Notes under the pieces: model-generated | Databases searched by the model: none | What the model saw: the letters and a program-made list of their open reading frames with translations, nothing else | What the model was told of the DNA's origin: nothing | Part shown: one piece after another, positions 45,645-54,231 of the stretch | Layout: the number at the start of each line of letters is the position of its first letter | How positions within the stretch are numbered: position 1 is the first letter of the stretch | Made by a program: the position numbers and the translations under genes | Assembly (NCBI GenBank): GCA_963814055.1 | Contig: CAWFBJ010000002.1 | Location: 1 to 64,000 of the forward strand | Direction: 5' to 3' | DNA from: AWTP1-13 sp963814055 | GTDB lineage: Bacteria; Pseudomonadota; Alphaproteobacteria; Rhizobiales; Hyphomicrobiaceae | DNA length: 64,000 nucleotides

Positions 45645-46442
45645 TCAGCGGGCGGGGGGCGCGGTGTCCGACGCTGCGACCCGGCCAGCTAGGATAGGGT
45701 CCACCATCTCGCGGATCTCCCTGATCCCGATCACGGACTTCACCAGCTTGCCTTGGATGAAGAAGTTCGGCGTGCCGATGATGCCGAGCGTGCGACCGCG
45801 TTCCTTGATCCCGTTGAGCGCGTTGATCATGCCGCGATTCTCGCGGCAGCTGTCAAACTGTGCGCGCGTCATCCCCACCTGTGCGGCCACCTTGAAGATG
45901 GGATCGGGGCGCACCTCCTGGCTGACCCAGGTCGCTTGCTGGGCCATGAGCTTTTCATAGAGCGTGAAATACTTGTCCGGAGGGGCGCAACGCAGCGCGA
46001 TAGTGGCAAGGCCCGACTGCTTGCCGATCGGAAACTCGGCACGCAGGACGTAGCGTACTTTCCCGGTATCGATGTACTCGCGCTTGAGCACCGGAAACGT
46101 CTCGACCTGGAACTTGCGGCAGTAGGGGCAGGTCATCGACGCGTACTGAACGATGGTGACGGGCGCGTCCTTGCGTCCAAGCGACATCTCCGGCAGTCCG
46201 CCCGGCTGCATGATCTCTTCTATGGACGGGTTGGCGATGACCTCGCGCCGCCCGATGTCAGTCTCCGGTCGGTCGTTGAAAGGGTTGAACGCCGGTGTGT
46301 CGGTCGTCGCAGAACTTCCCACCAACGAGGCTCCTGGGCCCGCTGCATCGGGCAAAGTGGGAAGTTCGCCGGTGCAACCCCCCAGCGCTGCGAGGACGAT
46401 CAGGACTGGCAGTTCGTGAGACCTACGCAACCCGTACCCCAC
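45645..46442 (-). CDS. DsbA-like thiol oxidoreductase, probable lipoprotein
   Basis: This 265-residue envelope protein has a signal with lipobox LAALGGC (Cys23), which predicts a lipid anchor. After a linker of about 70 residues it has a thioredoxin-type DsbA domain (APVTIVQYASMTCPYCRKFQ) with active site CPYC. It has the cis-Pro loop in GIIGTPNFFIQGKLV and the helical insertion between. It should introduce or shuffle disulfides in periplasmic proteins. The GTG start directly follows the stop of the second DsbA-like gene, so the two form an operon. Confidence 0.86.
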   Translation of the reverse strand: MGYGLRRSHELPVLIVLAALGGCTGELPTLPDAAGPGASLVGSSATTDTPAFNPFNDRPETDIGRREVIANPSIEEIMQPGGLPEMSLGRKDAPVTIVQYASMTCPYCRKFQVETFPVLKREYIDTGKVRYVLRAEFPIGKQSGLATIALRCAPPDKYFTLYEKLMAQQATWVSQEVRPDPIFKVAAQVGMTRAQFDSCRENRGMINALNGIKERGRTLGIIGTPNFFIQGKLVKSVIGIREIREMVDPILAGRVAASDTAPPAR

Positions 46443-47162
46443 TCAACCCTTGATTAGCGGTGCCAGCGTCTTTTCGAAATCCTCGACCGATCCCGCGCCA
46501 TCCATCTTCTTGCCATTGATAAAGAAGGTTGGCGTTTGGTTCACGCCGAAGCTGGTGTTGGCGCGGTCGCGAACGGCAATAATGTCCTTGATGAGCTTCT
46601 CGTTCTGCCGGCATTCGTCGAACGTCTGCTTGGTCATGCCCACCTGCTGACCGAGCTTGAAGATTTTGGGCAGGAAGTCGTTTTTCGAGGCTGCCCACTC
46701 GTCCTGCTTGGAAAACAGCATCGAAATGAGGGGCAGAGCCCTGTCGCCGCCGGCGCAGCGCGCCATCATGGACGCCAGCGCGGCCCGTTCGTCCAATGGA
46801 AACTCGCGGAATACCAGACGTACTTTTCCGGTATCGATGTACTTCTCCTTCAGCACGGGAAGAATCTTGTTGTGGAAATTGGCGCAATGGCCGCACGTCA
46901 TTGACGCATATTCAACGATCGTGACCGGGGCGTCCGCCTTACCCAGCGCCAGGTCGGGCAATGGCCCTGCCTTCATCAGCTCTTCTTGCGTCACGTTGAC
47001 GGGCGGCCGCGGCCGCCGCACAGGCCTTTTGGCCGTTTCCGCCCGCGGGGCAGGGCGCATCAACGTATATATCAGGCTGCCCGCCACACCGATCGTGGCA
47101 ATCACCGCACTGCCCATCAAAAGTTTGCGCCGGTCGATCGAATTGGGGGTCGAAGTGGTCAC
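46443..47162 (-). CDS. DsbA-like thiol oxidoreductase, membrane-anchored
   Basis: This 239-residue protein has an N-terminal Arg pair and hydrophobic helix (SIDRRKLLMGSAVIATIGVA), fitting a Tat signal or signal anchor, then a basic Pro-rich linker. The DsbA domain has APVTIVEYASMTCGHCANFH with active site CGHC, the KYIDTGKVRLVFREFPLDER strand, and the cis-Pro loop NQTPTFFINGKKM. The start used is GTG 47162. It is related to the neighbour over the whole catalytic domain, so the pair arose by duplication, with different active-site dipeptides. Confidence 0.86.
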   Translation of the reverse strand: MTTSTPNSIDRRKLLMGSAVIATIGVAGSLIYTLMRPAPRAETAKRPVRRPRPPVNVTQEELMKAGPLPDLALGKADAPVTIVEYASMTCGHCANFHNKILPVLKEKYIDTGKVRLVFREFPLDERAALASMMARCAGGDRALPLISMLFSKQDEWAASKNDFLPKIFKLGQQVGMTKQTFDECRQNEKLIKDIIAVRDRANTSFGVNQTPTFFINGKKMDGAGSVEDFEKTLAPLIKG

Positions 47163-47266
47163 GTAGAATGCTCCCTAGCGCTAATGAATTGCGGCCGGAC
47201 CCGCATCAGCGGGTGGCTGATAGCATAAGTTTCGTGACGAATAAGGCAAAATCCGCGTGAACTGGG

Positions 47267-47818
47267 CTATCTGCCCGTCCTGATCTCGGCTCCGAGGCGC
47301 GCCAATGCGTCGCGTAGCTCTGCGTCGGCGATGCCTGCGACCTCGCGCACCAGCGGTTCAGCCCGCGCTCGCGGCACGCGCGCTTCCGGTGCCGCCGGCA
47401 TCAGCGCCTGGATCACGCGAAGTTGCGCAATGGCTGCATAGCCGAAGTACGAATTGATGCGCTCGATGATCTGTTGCGCCCGGTATTGGACATCGAGCGC
47501 CTTTGCACCGTCCACGCGCAAGACGAGCACGGCACCGGAGCGTCCGGCGGAAGCGCCGGCGTCTTCATCTTCCGCCCGGTCGGCGCTCCGTGGCCACTTG
47601 ATGCGCTCGGGTGCCGCGTACCGCGCAAAGTCCCTGCCCATAATTGCGGGCCAGTCCATGATGAGGCTGGCGGCAGAGAAGCCATACTTCTGCAAGGCCT
47701 TGGTGGTGAGGCTCGGGAGGAAGCTGCCAACGGCCCTGGCGCCATGGAAAGCCTTGCGCGCAAACGCAATCGATTCGCGCGGCGCGGAGGGGCGGTGTTC
47801 GACAGATTTCTTTGTCAT
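47267..47818 (-). CDS. DciA-like (DUF721) replicative helicase loader
   Basis: This 183-residue protein has a DUF721 core from about residue 30 (FLPSLTTKALQKYGFSAASL; IMDWPAIMGRDFARYAAPER) and VLVLRVDGAKALDVQYRAQQ then IIERINSYFGYAAIAQLRVI. DUF721/DciA proteins load the replicative helicase DnaB in bacteria that lack DnaC. The Lys/Arg-rich N terminus may bind DNA. It is divergent from mutY, with 91 bp between, and both are part of a neighbourhood conserved in Hyphomicrobiales. Confidence 0.85.
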   Translation of the reverse strand: MTKKSVEHRPSAPRESIAFARKAFHGARAVGSFLPSLTTKALQKYGFSAASLIMDWPAIMGRDFARYAAPERIKWPRSADRAEDEDAGASAGRSGAVLVLRVDGAKALDVQYRAQQIIERINSYFGYAAIAQLRVIQALMPAAPEARVPRARAEPLVREVAGIADAELRDALARLGAEIRTGR

Positions 47819-47909
47819 ACGGGGGCAAGACTGGTTGCACGCAGTTCTCAGGCGACCTGCCCAGGCCTAACATGAGACAACCGATTCGGGCGGGCGCAGA
47901 GGCAGGCCG

Positions 47910-49022
47910 ATGAGATCTGTGGCAAATGGGCAACTGCACTTGCGACTGCCCGGCCGCGAGACCATCGCTGCGATGCTCGCCTGGTACGATCGCGAGCGGC
48001 GCGACCTGCCCTGGCGGCCGGCAGGTAAACGCAAACCCAAACCCGACCCCTATGGCGTCTGGCTGTCCGAGATCATGCTGCAGCAGACGACGGTCAAAGC
48101 CGTCATTCCCTACTATCAGAGGTTCCTCGCACGCTGGCCAACAGTGGAGGCGCTCGCCGAAGCACCCTTGGATGACGTCCTCGCAATCTGGGCCGGGCTT
48201 GGCTACTACAGCCGCGCCCGCAATCTGCATAAATGCGCGAAGGTGGTTGCAGAGCACCATGCCGGGCGTTTCCCCGCGACGGAAGCCGAACTGCTGGAAC
48301 TGCCCGGCGTAGGGCCCTACACGGCTGCCGCCATCGCAGCTATCGCGTTCGGGGCTTCAGTAATGCCGGTCGACGGCAACATCGAGAGGGTGATGGCACG
48401 GATGTTCGCTGTCAGGCAGCAGCTGCCTGCCGCGAAAGCGCAGCTCAAGCGCCTGGCTCAGACCTTCGCGTGCGGTGCGCGGTCCGGCGATTGCGCCCAA
48501 GCCCTGATGGATCTCGGCGCCACCGTCTGCACGCCCAAGCGGCCGTCGTGTCTCATGTGCCCTGTTGCCAGCGACTGCGCTGCTCATGCGGAAGGGATTG
48601 AGACGCTCTTGCCGGTCCGCGCCGCGAGAACCGAGCGGCCGTCGCGTGTCGGCCTGGCGTACCTGGCGTTGCGTGAAGACGGATGCGTGCTGCTGCGGCG
48701 ACGGCCCGAGGCCGGTCTGCTGGGCGGCATGCTGGAAGTGCCTTCCACCGATTGGAGCGATGTCCTGCCGCCGCTGAAGGAGGCTCTACGGGCTGCGCCT
48801 GTGCGAGGGGACTGGTGGGCCGTGCCCGACACCGTAGTGCACGTGTTCACGCACTTCCGGCTGGAGATGCTGGTTTATCGTGCCATCGTGCCGGCGAATG
48901 CCAGCCTGACCTTCTGGGCGGATTCGGGGCGCTGCCAGTGGGTTGCGCGGCGCGATTTGCATCGCGCCGCGCTTCCGAGCGTTATGCGCAAGATCATCGC
49001 CCATGGTTTGGCGGAGCAGTGA
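47910..49022 (+). CDS. mutY: A/G-specific adenine DNA glycosylase
   Basis: This 370-residue repair enzyme removes A mispaired with 8-oxoG. It shows the catalytic Glu in VWLSEIMLQQTTVKAVIPYY, the helix-hairpin-helix LPGVGPYTAAAIAAIAFG, the catalytic Asp in VDGNIERVMARMF, and four iron-sulfur Cys in the spacing C-x6-C-x2-C-x5-C (CTPKRPSCLMCPVASDC). The C-terminal NUDIX-like domain for 8-oxoG recognition is present (LREDGCVLLRRRPEAGLLGG; VFTHFRLEMLVYRAIV). ATG 47910 follows aggccg. The next gene overlaps its stop. Confidence 0.96.
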   Translation: MRSVANGQLHLRLPGRETIAAMLAWYDRERRDLPWRPAGKRKPKPDPYGVWLSEIMLQQTTVKAVIPYYQRFLARWPTVEALAEAPLDDVLAIWAGLGYYSRARNLHKCAKVVAEHHAGRFPATEAELLELPGVGPYTAAAIAAIAFGASVMPVDGNIERVMARMFAVRQQLPAAKAQLKRLAQTFACGARSGDCAQALMDLGATVCTPKRPSCLMCPVASDCAAHAEGIETLLPVRAARTERPSRVGLAYLALREDGCVLLRRRPEAGLLGGMLEVPSTDWSDVLPPLKEALRAAPVRGDWWAVPDTVVHVFTHFRLEMLVYRAIVPANASLTFWADSGRCQWVARRDLHRAALPSVMRKIIAHGLAEQ

Positions 49023-49708
49023 TTGCGGAGGCATCCCGGCGTGGAACGCGTATCTCGACTATGGTTGGCGCAGTCGGCACAATCCTCATTCTGCTGGCTT
49101 CGGGCCTTGTCATCACCGGCATGTACCAGGTGGGCGCTTCCCTGTGGCGTTCGGGTGAGTTCCTCAATCAGCGCCTGCTGACGGCCGTGGGCTATGTCGT
49201 GATCGCCATCGCCGTTTTCGATGTCGCCAAATATCTTCTCGAGGAAGAGGTTGTTCGCGAGCGCGAACTGCGCCAGGTGGGCGAGGTCAGGCGCAGCCTC
49301 ACGCGCTTCACATCGACCATTCTGATCGCGGTGCTTCTCGAGGCCATCGTTCTTATCTTCAAGGTCGCTGAGGACGACATCTCGCTGACTATCTATCCGA
49401 CGCTGCTGGTGGTTGCGGGCGTGGCCATGCTGATCGGGTTGGGAGCATTTCAGCGGCTGGCCGCCACCGCGGAACATGCAACCGGCGAACACGACGACGC
49501 CGATGACAAACCGCCCGCCCGCAACGGCAAGGGCAAAATCCGGTTGAATCCTGCGTTACTTCTCTCGATCTCGCTCCCCATCCAGTGGCCAGAAATGCCC
49601 GCGCCGCTGCAGCCATGCGAGCAGTGCCAGCGACGGCAGCGCAACCACGGCTGTGGCGATGAAGAACAGCGGCCATCCGATCGCGTTCACCAGGAAGCCG
49701 CTGCCTGA
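49019..49708 (+). CDS. Hypothetical membrane protein overlapping mutY and the MFS gene
   Basis: This 229-residue protein has four likely membrane helices: VGAVGTILILLASGLVITGM, LLTAVGYVVIAIAVFDVAKY, FTSTILIAVLLEAIVLIFKV and IYPTLLVVAGVAMLIGLGAF. Between helices 2 and 3 is a charged loop (LLEEEVVRERELRQVGEVRR). GTG 49019 overlaps the mutY stop (GTGA); ATG 49061 is the alternative. Its last ~50 codons lie antisense within the convergent AmpG-like gene and have unusual composition. The functional end may therefore be near residue 175, with a shift in frame. Family unknown. Confidence 0.62.
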   Translation: MIAEASRRGTRISTMVGAVGTILILLASGLVITGMYQVGASLWRSGEFLNQRLLTAVGYVVIAIAVFDVAKYLLEEEVVRERELRQVGEVRRSLTRFTSTILIAVLLEAIVLIFKVAEDDISLTIYPTLLVVAGVAMLIGLGAFQRLAATAEHATGEHDDADDKPPARNGKGKIRLNPALLLSISLPIQWPEMPAPLQPCEQCQRRQRNHGCGDEEQRPSDRVHQEAAA

Positions 49709-50917
49709 CGACAAGAATGTCCGCCCGGTGGAGGCCAGCGCCGTGAGGAGCGCGTATTGCGTCGCCGTATGCAGCGGGTTGCCGCACAGCGCGGAGAGGT
49801 AGGCAACGAAGATCACGGTGCCAATGGCGCCGGTGAAGTTCTCGACCACGATTGCTGTCGTCAGCGCCCACGCACCCGCAGGCTGGAAGTAGAGCCACAC
49901 GAAGGCCAGGTTCGATACCATCTGCAGGATCGCCCCCAGCCACAGCGCGCGAGCGAGCGGCATGGTGCGCGCAATAGCGCCGCCGGCAAATCCCCCAACC
50001 AGCAAAGCCCCCAGCCCGACGCCCTTGACGATGGCAGCGTATGTGCCCTTGTCGTAGCCGAGCGACAGCACGAAGGGCGCCGTCATCGTTCCGGCAAGTG
50101 CATCGCAAAGTTTGTACAAGACGACGAACACCAGAACGGCAATGGCGGCGTCGCGCGACAGGAAGTCCGCGAATGCATCGCGGGCAGTCATGAATACGCG
50201 CGTCAGTGCATCGGATTTGGTTTCCGCCGCGGACCGAGCCACGCTTCCATCCGGCTCGCGTCCGGCGAGCACGGCGAAAAGCCCGACCAGCACAAGGACC
50301 GCCGCCACGCCATAGGCGATGGGCCAAACTGCGATCTTGCTCACGCCCTGCGCTTCCAGCCAGGCGCTCAACCCGATTACACCCGCGCCCGACACCAGCA
50401 TGCCGATGCGATAGGCGGCCACATACCCGGCCATGCCTGCGGCCTGCTCGTCGACGGCCAGGCTTTCCACGCGGTAGGCATCGATGACGATGTCCTGCGT
50501 GGCCGACGCGAAGGCGACCAGCAGAGCCCCCAGGCCAACCACCAGCGGTGCCGCGATCGGGTCCCGCGTGCCGAGAAAGACGATCGCCGCCATGAGCAGC
50601 AACTGCGATGCGACCAGCCAGCCGCGGCGACGCCCGAGCCGCCGCGAGAGCCACGGCACGTCGAGGGCATCGACCACCGGAGCCCAGATGAACTTGATGG
50701 TGTAGGGCAGACCCGCCAGAGACAGTAGTCCGATGGTGCCGAGATCGACGCCGCGATCGGCCATCCAAACGCGCAGCGTCTCGCCCGACAGCGCCAGCGG
50801 CAGCCCTGCCGAGAAGCCCATCAGCAGCACGATCAGCACGTGCGCGCGAAAATACACCGCAAGCGCGTCGAGGAATGCGCCGGCGCGGGTGCGCTCAGTT
50901 TGCGACGGCAGGCTCAT
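49556..50917 (-). CDS. AmpG-like MFS muropeptide permease
   Basis: This 453-residue major facilitator protein has twelve helices. The signature is VLIVLLMGFSAGLPLALSGE, then TLRVWMADRGVDLGTIGLLS and LAGLPYTIKFIWAPVVDAL, which match AmpG. SATQDIVIDAYRVESLAVDE is the other conserved AmpG block. AmpG imports GlcNAc-anhydroMurNAc peptides for cell-wall recycling and in many bacteria feeds AmpC induction. No beta-lactamase gene is seen nearby. The 3' end overlaps the convergent membrane-protein gene by 153 bp. Confidence 0.88.
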   Translation of the reverse strand: MSLPSQTERTRAGAFLDALAVYFRAHVLIVLLMGFSAGLPLALSGETLRVWMADRGVDLGTIGLLSLAGLPYTIKFIWAPVVDALDVPWLSRRLGRRRGWLVASQLLLMAAIVFLGTRDPIAAPLVVGLGALLVAFASATQDIVIDAYRVESLAVDEQAAGMAGYVAAYRIGMLVSGAGVIGLSAWLEAQGVSKIAVWPIAYGVAAVLVLVGLFAVLAGREPDGSVARSAAETKSDALTRVFMTARDAFADFLSRDAAIAVLVFVVLYKLCDALAGTMTAPFVLSLGYDKGTYAAIVKGVGLGALLVGGFAGGAIARTMPLARALWLGAILQMVSNLAFVWLYFQPAGAWALTTAIVVENFTGAIGTVIFVAYLSALCGNPLHTATQYALLTALASTGRTFLSSGSGFLVNAIGWPLFFIATAVVALPSLALLAWLQRRGHFWPLDGERDREK

Positions 50918-50997
50918 GTCGCTCCGGTTTCAACGGAAGCTGGCAAAGATTTCCCTGCCTCATGGCCGCTGGAAGGAAGCTTTCTTATGGCGTCGGC

Positions 50998-52131
50998 CTA
51001 TTCCGCCGCCACAAGTGCCCCGATAGTAGGCGTAAGCCCCAACTGACGCTTGGCCACATCGCGCAGCGCATCGATCGGCTTGCGCTGCCCTTCCACCTCG
51101 AAATGCCAGAAGGTCCAGCCATTGCAGGCGGCCTTGCCCTGCACCTGCGCACCGAGCCTGTGGATCGAGCCCTGCCGGCCTTCAACGGCGAGCGTTCCGT
51201 CCGCCTTCACTTCTGCCCGGATGCGGCCACGCTCATCGGTGAGTGCAGCCCCGGCTTCCAGAATGCCGAGCTCGATGATGGTACCGAATGGCACGCGTGG
51301 CTCGGCGCGTTTGCTTCTGGTGATCTCCAAAGTGCTGGGCGGCAGCGGCCGCACCTTATCGATGCGCTCCCGCGCGGCGGCAGCGTAGGTGGGGTCGCGC
51401 TCGATGCCGAGCCATTTGCGTCCGAGCCGGCGTGCCACCGCGCCGGTGGTGCCGGTGCCGAAGAACGGGTCGAGTACGACGTCGCCCGCATTAGTGGATG
51501 CGAGCAGCACGCGATGCAGCAGCGCTTCGGGCTTCTGCGTCGGATGCGCCTTGCGGCCGTTGCCGTCCTTCAGCCGCTCCGGCCCTGCACAGATCGGGAA
51601 CAGCCAGTCGGAGCGCATCTGCAGGTCGTCGTTGAGTGCCTTCATGGCCTCGTAGTTGAACGTCACGCGCGATTTCTGCTCGCGCCCCGCCCAGATCAGG
51701 GTTTCGTGCGCGTTGGTGAAACGCTTGCCGCGGAAGTTCGGCATCGGGTTGGTCTTGCGCCAGACGATGTCGTTCTGGATCCAGAACCCCAGATCCTGCA
51801 GCGCCACGCCGAGGCGGAAGATGTTGTGGTAGGAGCCGATCACCCAGATTGCGCCATTGGGCTTCAGGATGCGGCGGCACTCGGTCAGCCACGCCCGCGA
51901 AAAGCGGTCGTAGCTCTCGAAGCTGGAGAACTTGTCCCAATCGTCGTGCACGCCGTCGACGACCGTATTGTTCGGGCGCAGCAGGTCGCGCTCGAGTTGG
52001 AGATTGTAGGGTGGATCGGCAAAGACGAGATCAACGCTTTCGGCCGGGAGCTTTCTCAGCTCTTCCAGGCAATCGCCAACGAGCACGCGATTGACGGCAG
52101 CCGCTGCCGGCGCACGATAACGCAAGACCAT
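50998..52131 (-). CDS. ccrM: CcrM-type adenine DNA methyltransferase (GANTC)
   Basis: This 377-residue beta-class N6-adenine methyltransferase has the catalytic motif LVFADPPYNLQL near residue 40 and the AdoMet motif DPFFGTGTTGAVARRLGRKW near 230. The region between has the target-recognition part with GSYHNIFRLGVALQDLGFWI and RGKRFTNAHETLIWA. The C-terminal ~80 residues form a RAMA domain (LGAQVQGKAACNGWTFWHFE), as in CcrM. It methylates GANTC and gives cell-cycle timing in alphaproteobacteria. ATG 52131 was chosen; ATG 52158 would add nine residues. It is 80 bp upstream of the AmpG-like gene. Confidence 0.95.
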   Translation of the reverse strand: MVLRYRAPAAAAVNRVLVGDCLEELRKLPAESVDLVFADPPYNLQLERDLLRPNNTVVDGVHDDWDKFSSFESYDRFSRAWLTECRRILKPNGAIWVIGSYHNIFRLGVALQDLGFWIQNDIVWRKTNPMPNFRGKRFTNAHETLIWAGREQKSRVTFNYEAMKALNDDLQMRSDWLFPICAGPERLKDGNGRKAHPTQKPEALLHRVLLASTNAGDVVLDPFFGTGTTGAVARRLGRKWLGIERDPTYAAAARERIDKVRPLPPSTLEITRSKRAEPRVPFGTIIELGILEAGAALTDERGRIRAEVKADGTLAVEGRQGSIHRLGAQVQGKAACNGWTFWHFEVEGQRKPIDALRDVAKRQLGLTPTIGALVAAE

Positions 52132-52182
52132 GTTACGCAACTCTCGACACTGACACATAAGGCCGAACACTGCGGCCGATGC

Positions 52183-52229
52183 GATTCTAGCACATGCGCA
52201 GCGCTTTGGTTGCGCAACAAACTTGAGTC
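52183..52229. promoter_or_regulatory. Two GANTC sites upstream of ccrM
   Basis: GATTC at 52183-52187 and GAGTC at 52225-52229 lie 52 and 94 nt upstream of the ccrM ATG. Paired GANTC sites in the ccrM leader are known in Caulobacter, where methylation of them represses transcription. Same logic here is inference. Confidence 0.4.
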
Positions 52230-52404
52230 TGCTGAAACGGGCGACGCTATGCTCGGCCTTGAGCGTAGTCGGTCGTGCAAGCGCGACATGCGGCCGCGTT
52301 TTTGTGTCGCGACACGGCCATCGGCGTTGGTCATGATGACGTCAAGGCGATGCCGGCGTGATGCGCGTGGTTCGCCAGTTCAGACAAAACGGAGTGAAAA
52401 CCCG

Positions 52405-52776
52405 ATGATGTTGTCCAAGTCGCGTCTGTTTGCGTCAAGCCTCGCCATTGCGGCGCTCGGCGCTGTTGGGCTTGGCTATGCCGCGCCGCATCTGGGCAAG
52501 ACCTGGTTGCCGCATGCGACGCAAAGCGCGCAGACCCAGCCGGAGTTCACCCCAGTATCGCCTGTCGCCGTCGCTGAAGCCGGGACGCGCGTGGATACAC
52601 CCGATGATCGGGCCAATCGCGACGTGCGTGTGGATGCGCCGGGCACTGCCGTCAGAGTGAACAAGGACAGCGGCAAGGTCGCGGTGAGGGCGCCCTATAC
52701 CGACGTCAAGGTCGACCCCGACAAGGGCCAGGTGCGCGTGCGGGCTCCCTACGTCAATCTCGACATTCGCTGGTAA
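52405..52776 (+). CDS. Small exported repetitive hypothetical protein
   Basis: This 123-residue protein starts at ATG 52405, preceded by acggagtg. The N-terminal hydrophobic segment SLAIAALGAVGLGYAAPHLG may be a signal or anchor. The mature part has two or three related strands, VDAPGTAVRVNKDSGKVAVR, APYTDVKVDPDKGQVRVRAP and YVNLDIRW. Alternation of V/D/R suggests a small beta-sheet repeat. It is not recognised as a named family. It is divergent from ccrM and convergent with the DUF924 gene. Confidence 0.65.
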   Translation: MMLSKSRLFASSLAIAALGAVGLGYAAPHLGKTWLPHATQSAQTQPEFTPVSPVAVAEAGTRVDTPDDRANRDVRVDAPGTAVRVNKDSGKVAVRAPYTDVKVDPDKGQVRVRAPYVNLDIRW

Positions 52777-52798
52777 GGACAACGCCGGTCAGTTCGCT

Positions 52799-53353
52799 TT
52801 AGAACGAGCTGCCCGGCTCCTTAAGGAACGCTATTTCCTCGGATGTGGAGGTGCGACCGAGGATGGCGTTGCGATGCGGGAAGCGCCCGAAGCGATCGAT
52901 GATCGCTTTGTGCGCCAGGGCCCATTTGCTCAGCTCGGGATCTCGCAGCGTCGCCATCAGCGCGACGCAACGCGCTTGGGCCACAGCGTCCTCTGCATGT
53001 TCGAACGGCAAGTACAGAAACGACCGCTCGTCCTTGGTCAGACCTGCATCGAAGCCCTTGGCGATAGCGGCCTGGGCGATCCAGAAGGCCAGCGGGTCGG
53101 TCGCGAACGCCCGCGGAGTGTCGCGGAACATGTTGCGCGACATCTGATCGAACACGATGACAGCCGCCAGCGCCGTGCGCGCGTCAGTGAAGAGGGCCTC
53201 GTTAGGCTGGGCGGCTAGAACTTCGTGAAGGGCCAGGAAGCGCCTGCGGATCGTTGCGTCAAAGTCCTTGTCCTTCTTGAACCATTGCTCCGGTCGCGTT
53301 TCCTCGAACCAGAATGTCAGCACTTCGCCCGGCCAGTCCGCCGAAATCATCAT
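52799..53353 (-). CDS. DUF924 family protein
   Basis: This 184-residue soluble helical protein has the motifs VLTFWFEETRPEQWFKKDKD at the start, VIVFDQMSRNMFRDTPRAFA in the middle, FLYLPFEHAEDAVAQARCVA, and the end HRNAILGRTSTSEEIAFLKE. These are the conserved blocks of DUF924 (YyaO-like), distantly TPR-shaped. ATG 53353 follows gagagggcc. Function is unknown in the family. Confidence 0.88.
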   Translation of the reverse strand: MMISADWPGEVLTFWFEETRPEQWFKKDKDFDATIRRRFLALHEVLAAQPNEALFTDARTALAAVIVFDQMSRNMFRDTPRAFATDPLAFWIAQAAIAKGFDAGLTKDERSFLYLPFEHAEDAVAQARCVALMATLRDPELSKWALAHKAIIDRFGRFPHRNAILGRTSTSEEIAFLKEPGSSF

Positions 53354-53602
53354 GGCCCTCTCGCTCACACTGCTTGTTCGCGCGACTGCGCACAGCCACC
53401 ATATGCCATTCGGGCCCAAAAGGCAGGAACGCCTCGTGCCCCGGCGCAGGCCCTCATTCTGCCGCTGTTTTGGTCCGAGTGTCTGATGCAACCCGTCCAA
53501 GGTGGGGAGCGGGGTCTGCTAGGGGTCTCCCGGAGCCGGACTGCCGACGGTCCGTTGCGCGCCTATCAGCCGCGCCGGTAGCCCATGCGAGAGCATTTTC
53601 AC

Positions 53603-53677
53603 CCGGAGGTTGACATAATTCCACCACGACGGGATGGTGCCATTCTGACTTCCACAATGTGCAATGCACACCTCCGG
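53603..53677 (+). promoter_or_regulatory. Leader of bactofilin gene with TTGACA and inverted repeat
   Basis: TTGACA lies at 53610-53615, a consensus -35 element; the -10 about 17 bp on is weak. An 8-bp inverted repeat, ccggaggt (53603-53610) and acctccgg (53670-53677), brackets the leader. The right arm abuts the start region of the gene. Confidence 0.3.
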
Positions 53678-53685
53678 GGGCCTTC

Positions 53686-54174
53686 ATGTTCACGCGTAAC
53701 TCCACGGCCGAGCCCAAGCCGCTCGAGCCCCTCAAGACCAATTCGAATTCCGCTCTCAACATGCCTCCGCCACAGCGCCGGTCGGGTCCGTCCGACACCG
53801 GCAACAAGTCGGTGATCAGCAACGATCTGAAGATCATCGGCCAGGGTCTCAAGATCATCAGCCAGGGCACTCTTCAGGTGGATGGCGAGGTCGAGGGCGA
53901 TGTGGCTGGCAGCGAGGTGATCATCGGCGAGCAGGGCAAGGTCACGGGTACCGTCGCTGCCGAGCGCGTGATTGTCCGTGGCAAGATTTCCGGCGTCATT
54001 CGCGGCATGACCGTCGCGCTGCAATCGTCGGCGCGTGTCGAGGGCGACATCCATCACATGTCGCTCGCCATCGAGCAGGGTGCCGAGTTCGACGGCCGTT
54101 GCCGCCGGCCGCAGGACGCTTCGGAACTGAAACTCGATCTCGACATGGCCGCGAACGGCCAAGTCAGGAACTGA
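53686..54174 (+). CDS. Bactofilin
   Basis: This 162-residue cytoskeletal protein polymerises into filaments or patches that place cell-wall enzymes. The core beta-helix begins ISNDLKIIGQGLKIISQGTL and repeats with a Gly/Val pattern (VDGEVEGDVAGSEVIIGEQG; KVTGTVAAERVIVRGKISGV; SSARVEGDIHHMSLAIEQGA, then EFDGRCRR). Pro/Ser-rich tails flank it on both sides. ATG 53686 (MFTRNSTAEP) was chosen over an ATG at 53659, which lies in the leader. It is monocistronic and followed by a hairpin. Confidence 0.93.
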   Translation: MFTRNSTAEPKPLEPLKTNSNSALNMPPPQRRSGPSDTGNKSVISNDLKIIGQGLKIISQGTLQVDGEVEGDVAGSEVIIGEQGKVTGTVAAERVIVRGKISGVIRGMTVALQSSARVEGDIHHMSLAIEQGAEFDGRCRRPQDASELKLDLDMAANGQVRN

Positions 54175-54192
54175 CGGTCTGACGGCAGATGC

Positions 54193-54231
54193 AACCGGGG
54201 CGGGGCGGCAACACGCCGCTTCCCGGTTTTG
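54193..54231 (+). terminator. Terminator hairpin after bactofilin
   Basis: The outer arms aaccggg and cccggtt enclose inner gcggc/gccgc pairs around an aacac-type loop. The stem is followed by tttg. It lies 19 nt after the stop, so it probably ends the bactofilin mRNA; the U-tract is short. Confidence 0.6.

Noticed and set aside
50875..52776. Long open frame (633 codons) opposite ccrM
   Set aside because: It is antisense to a certain gene. Only its last part, from ATG 52405, is a believable gene.
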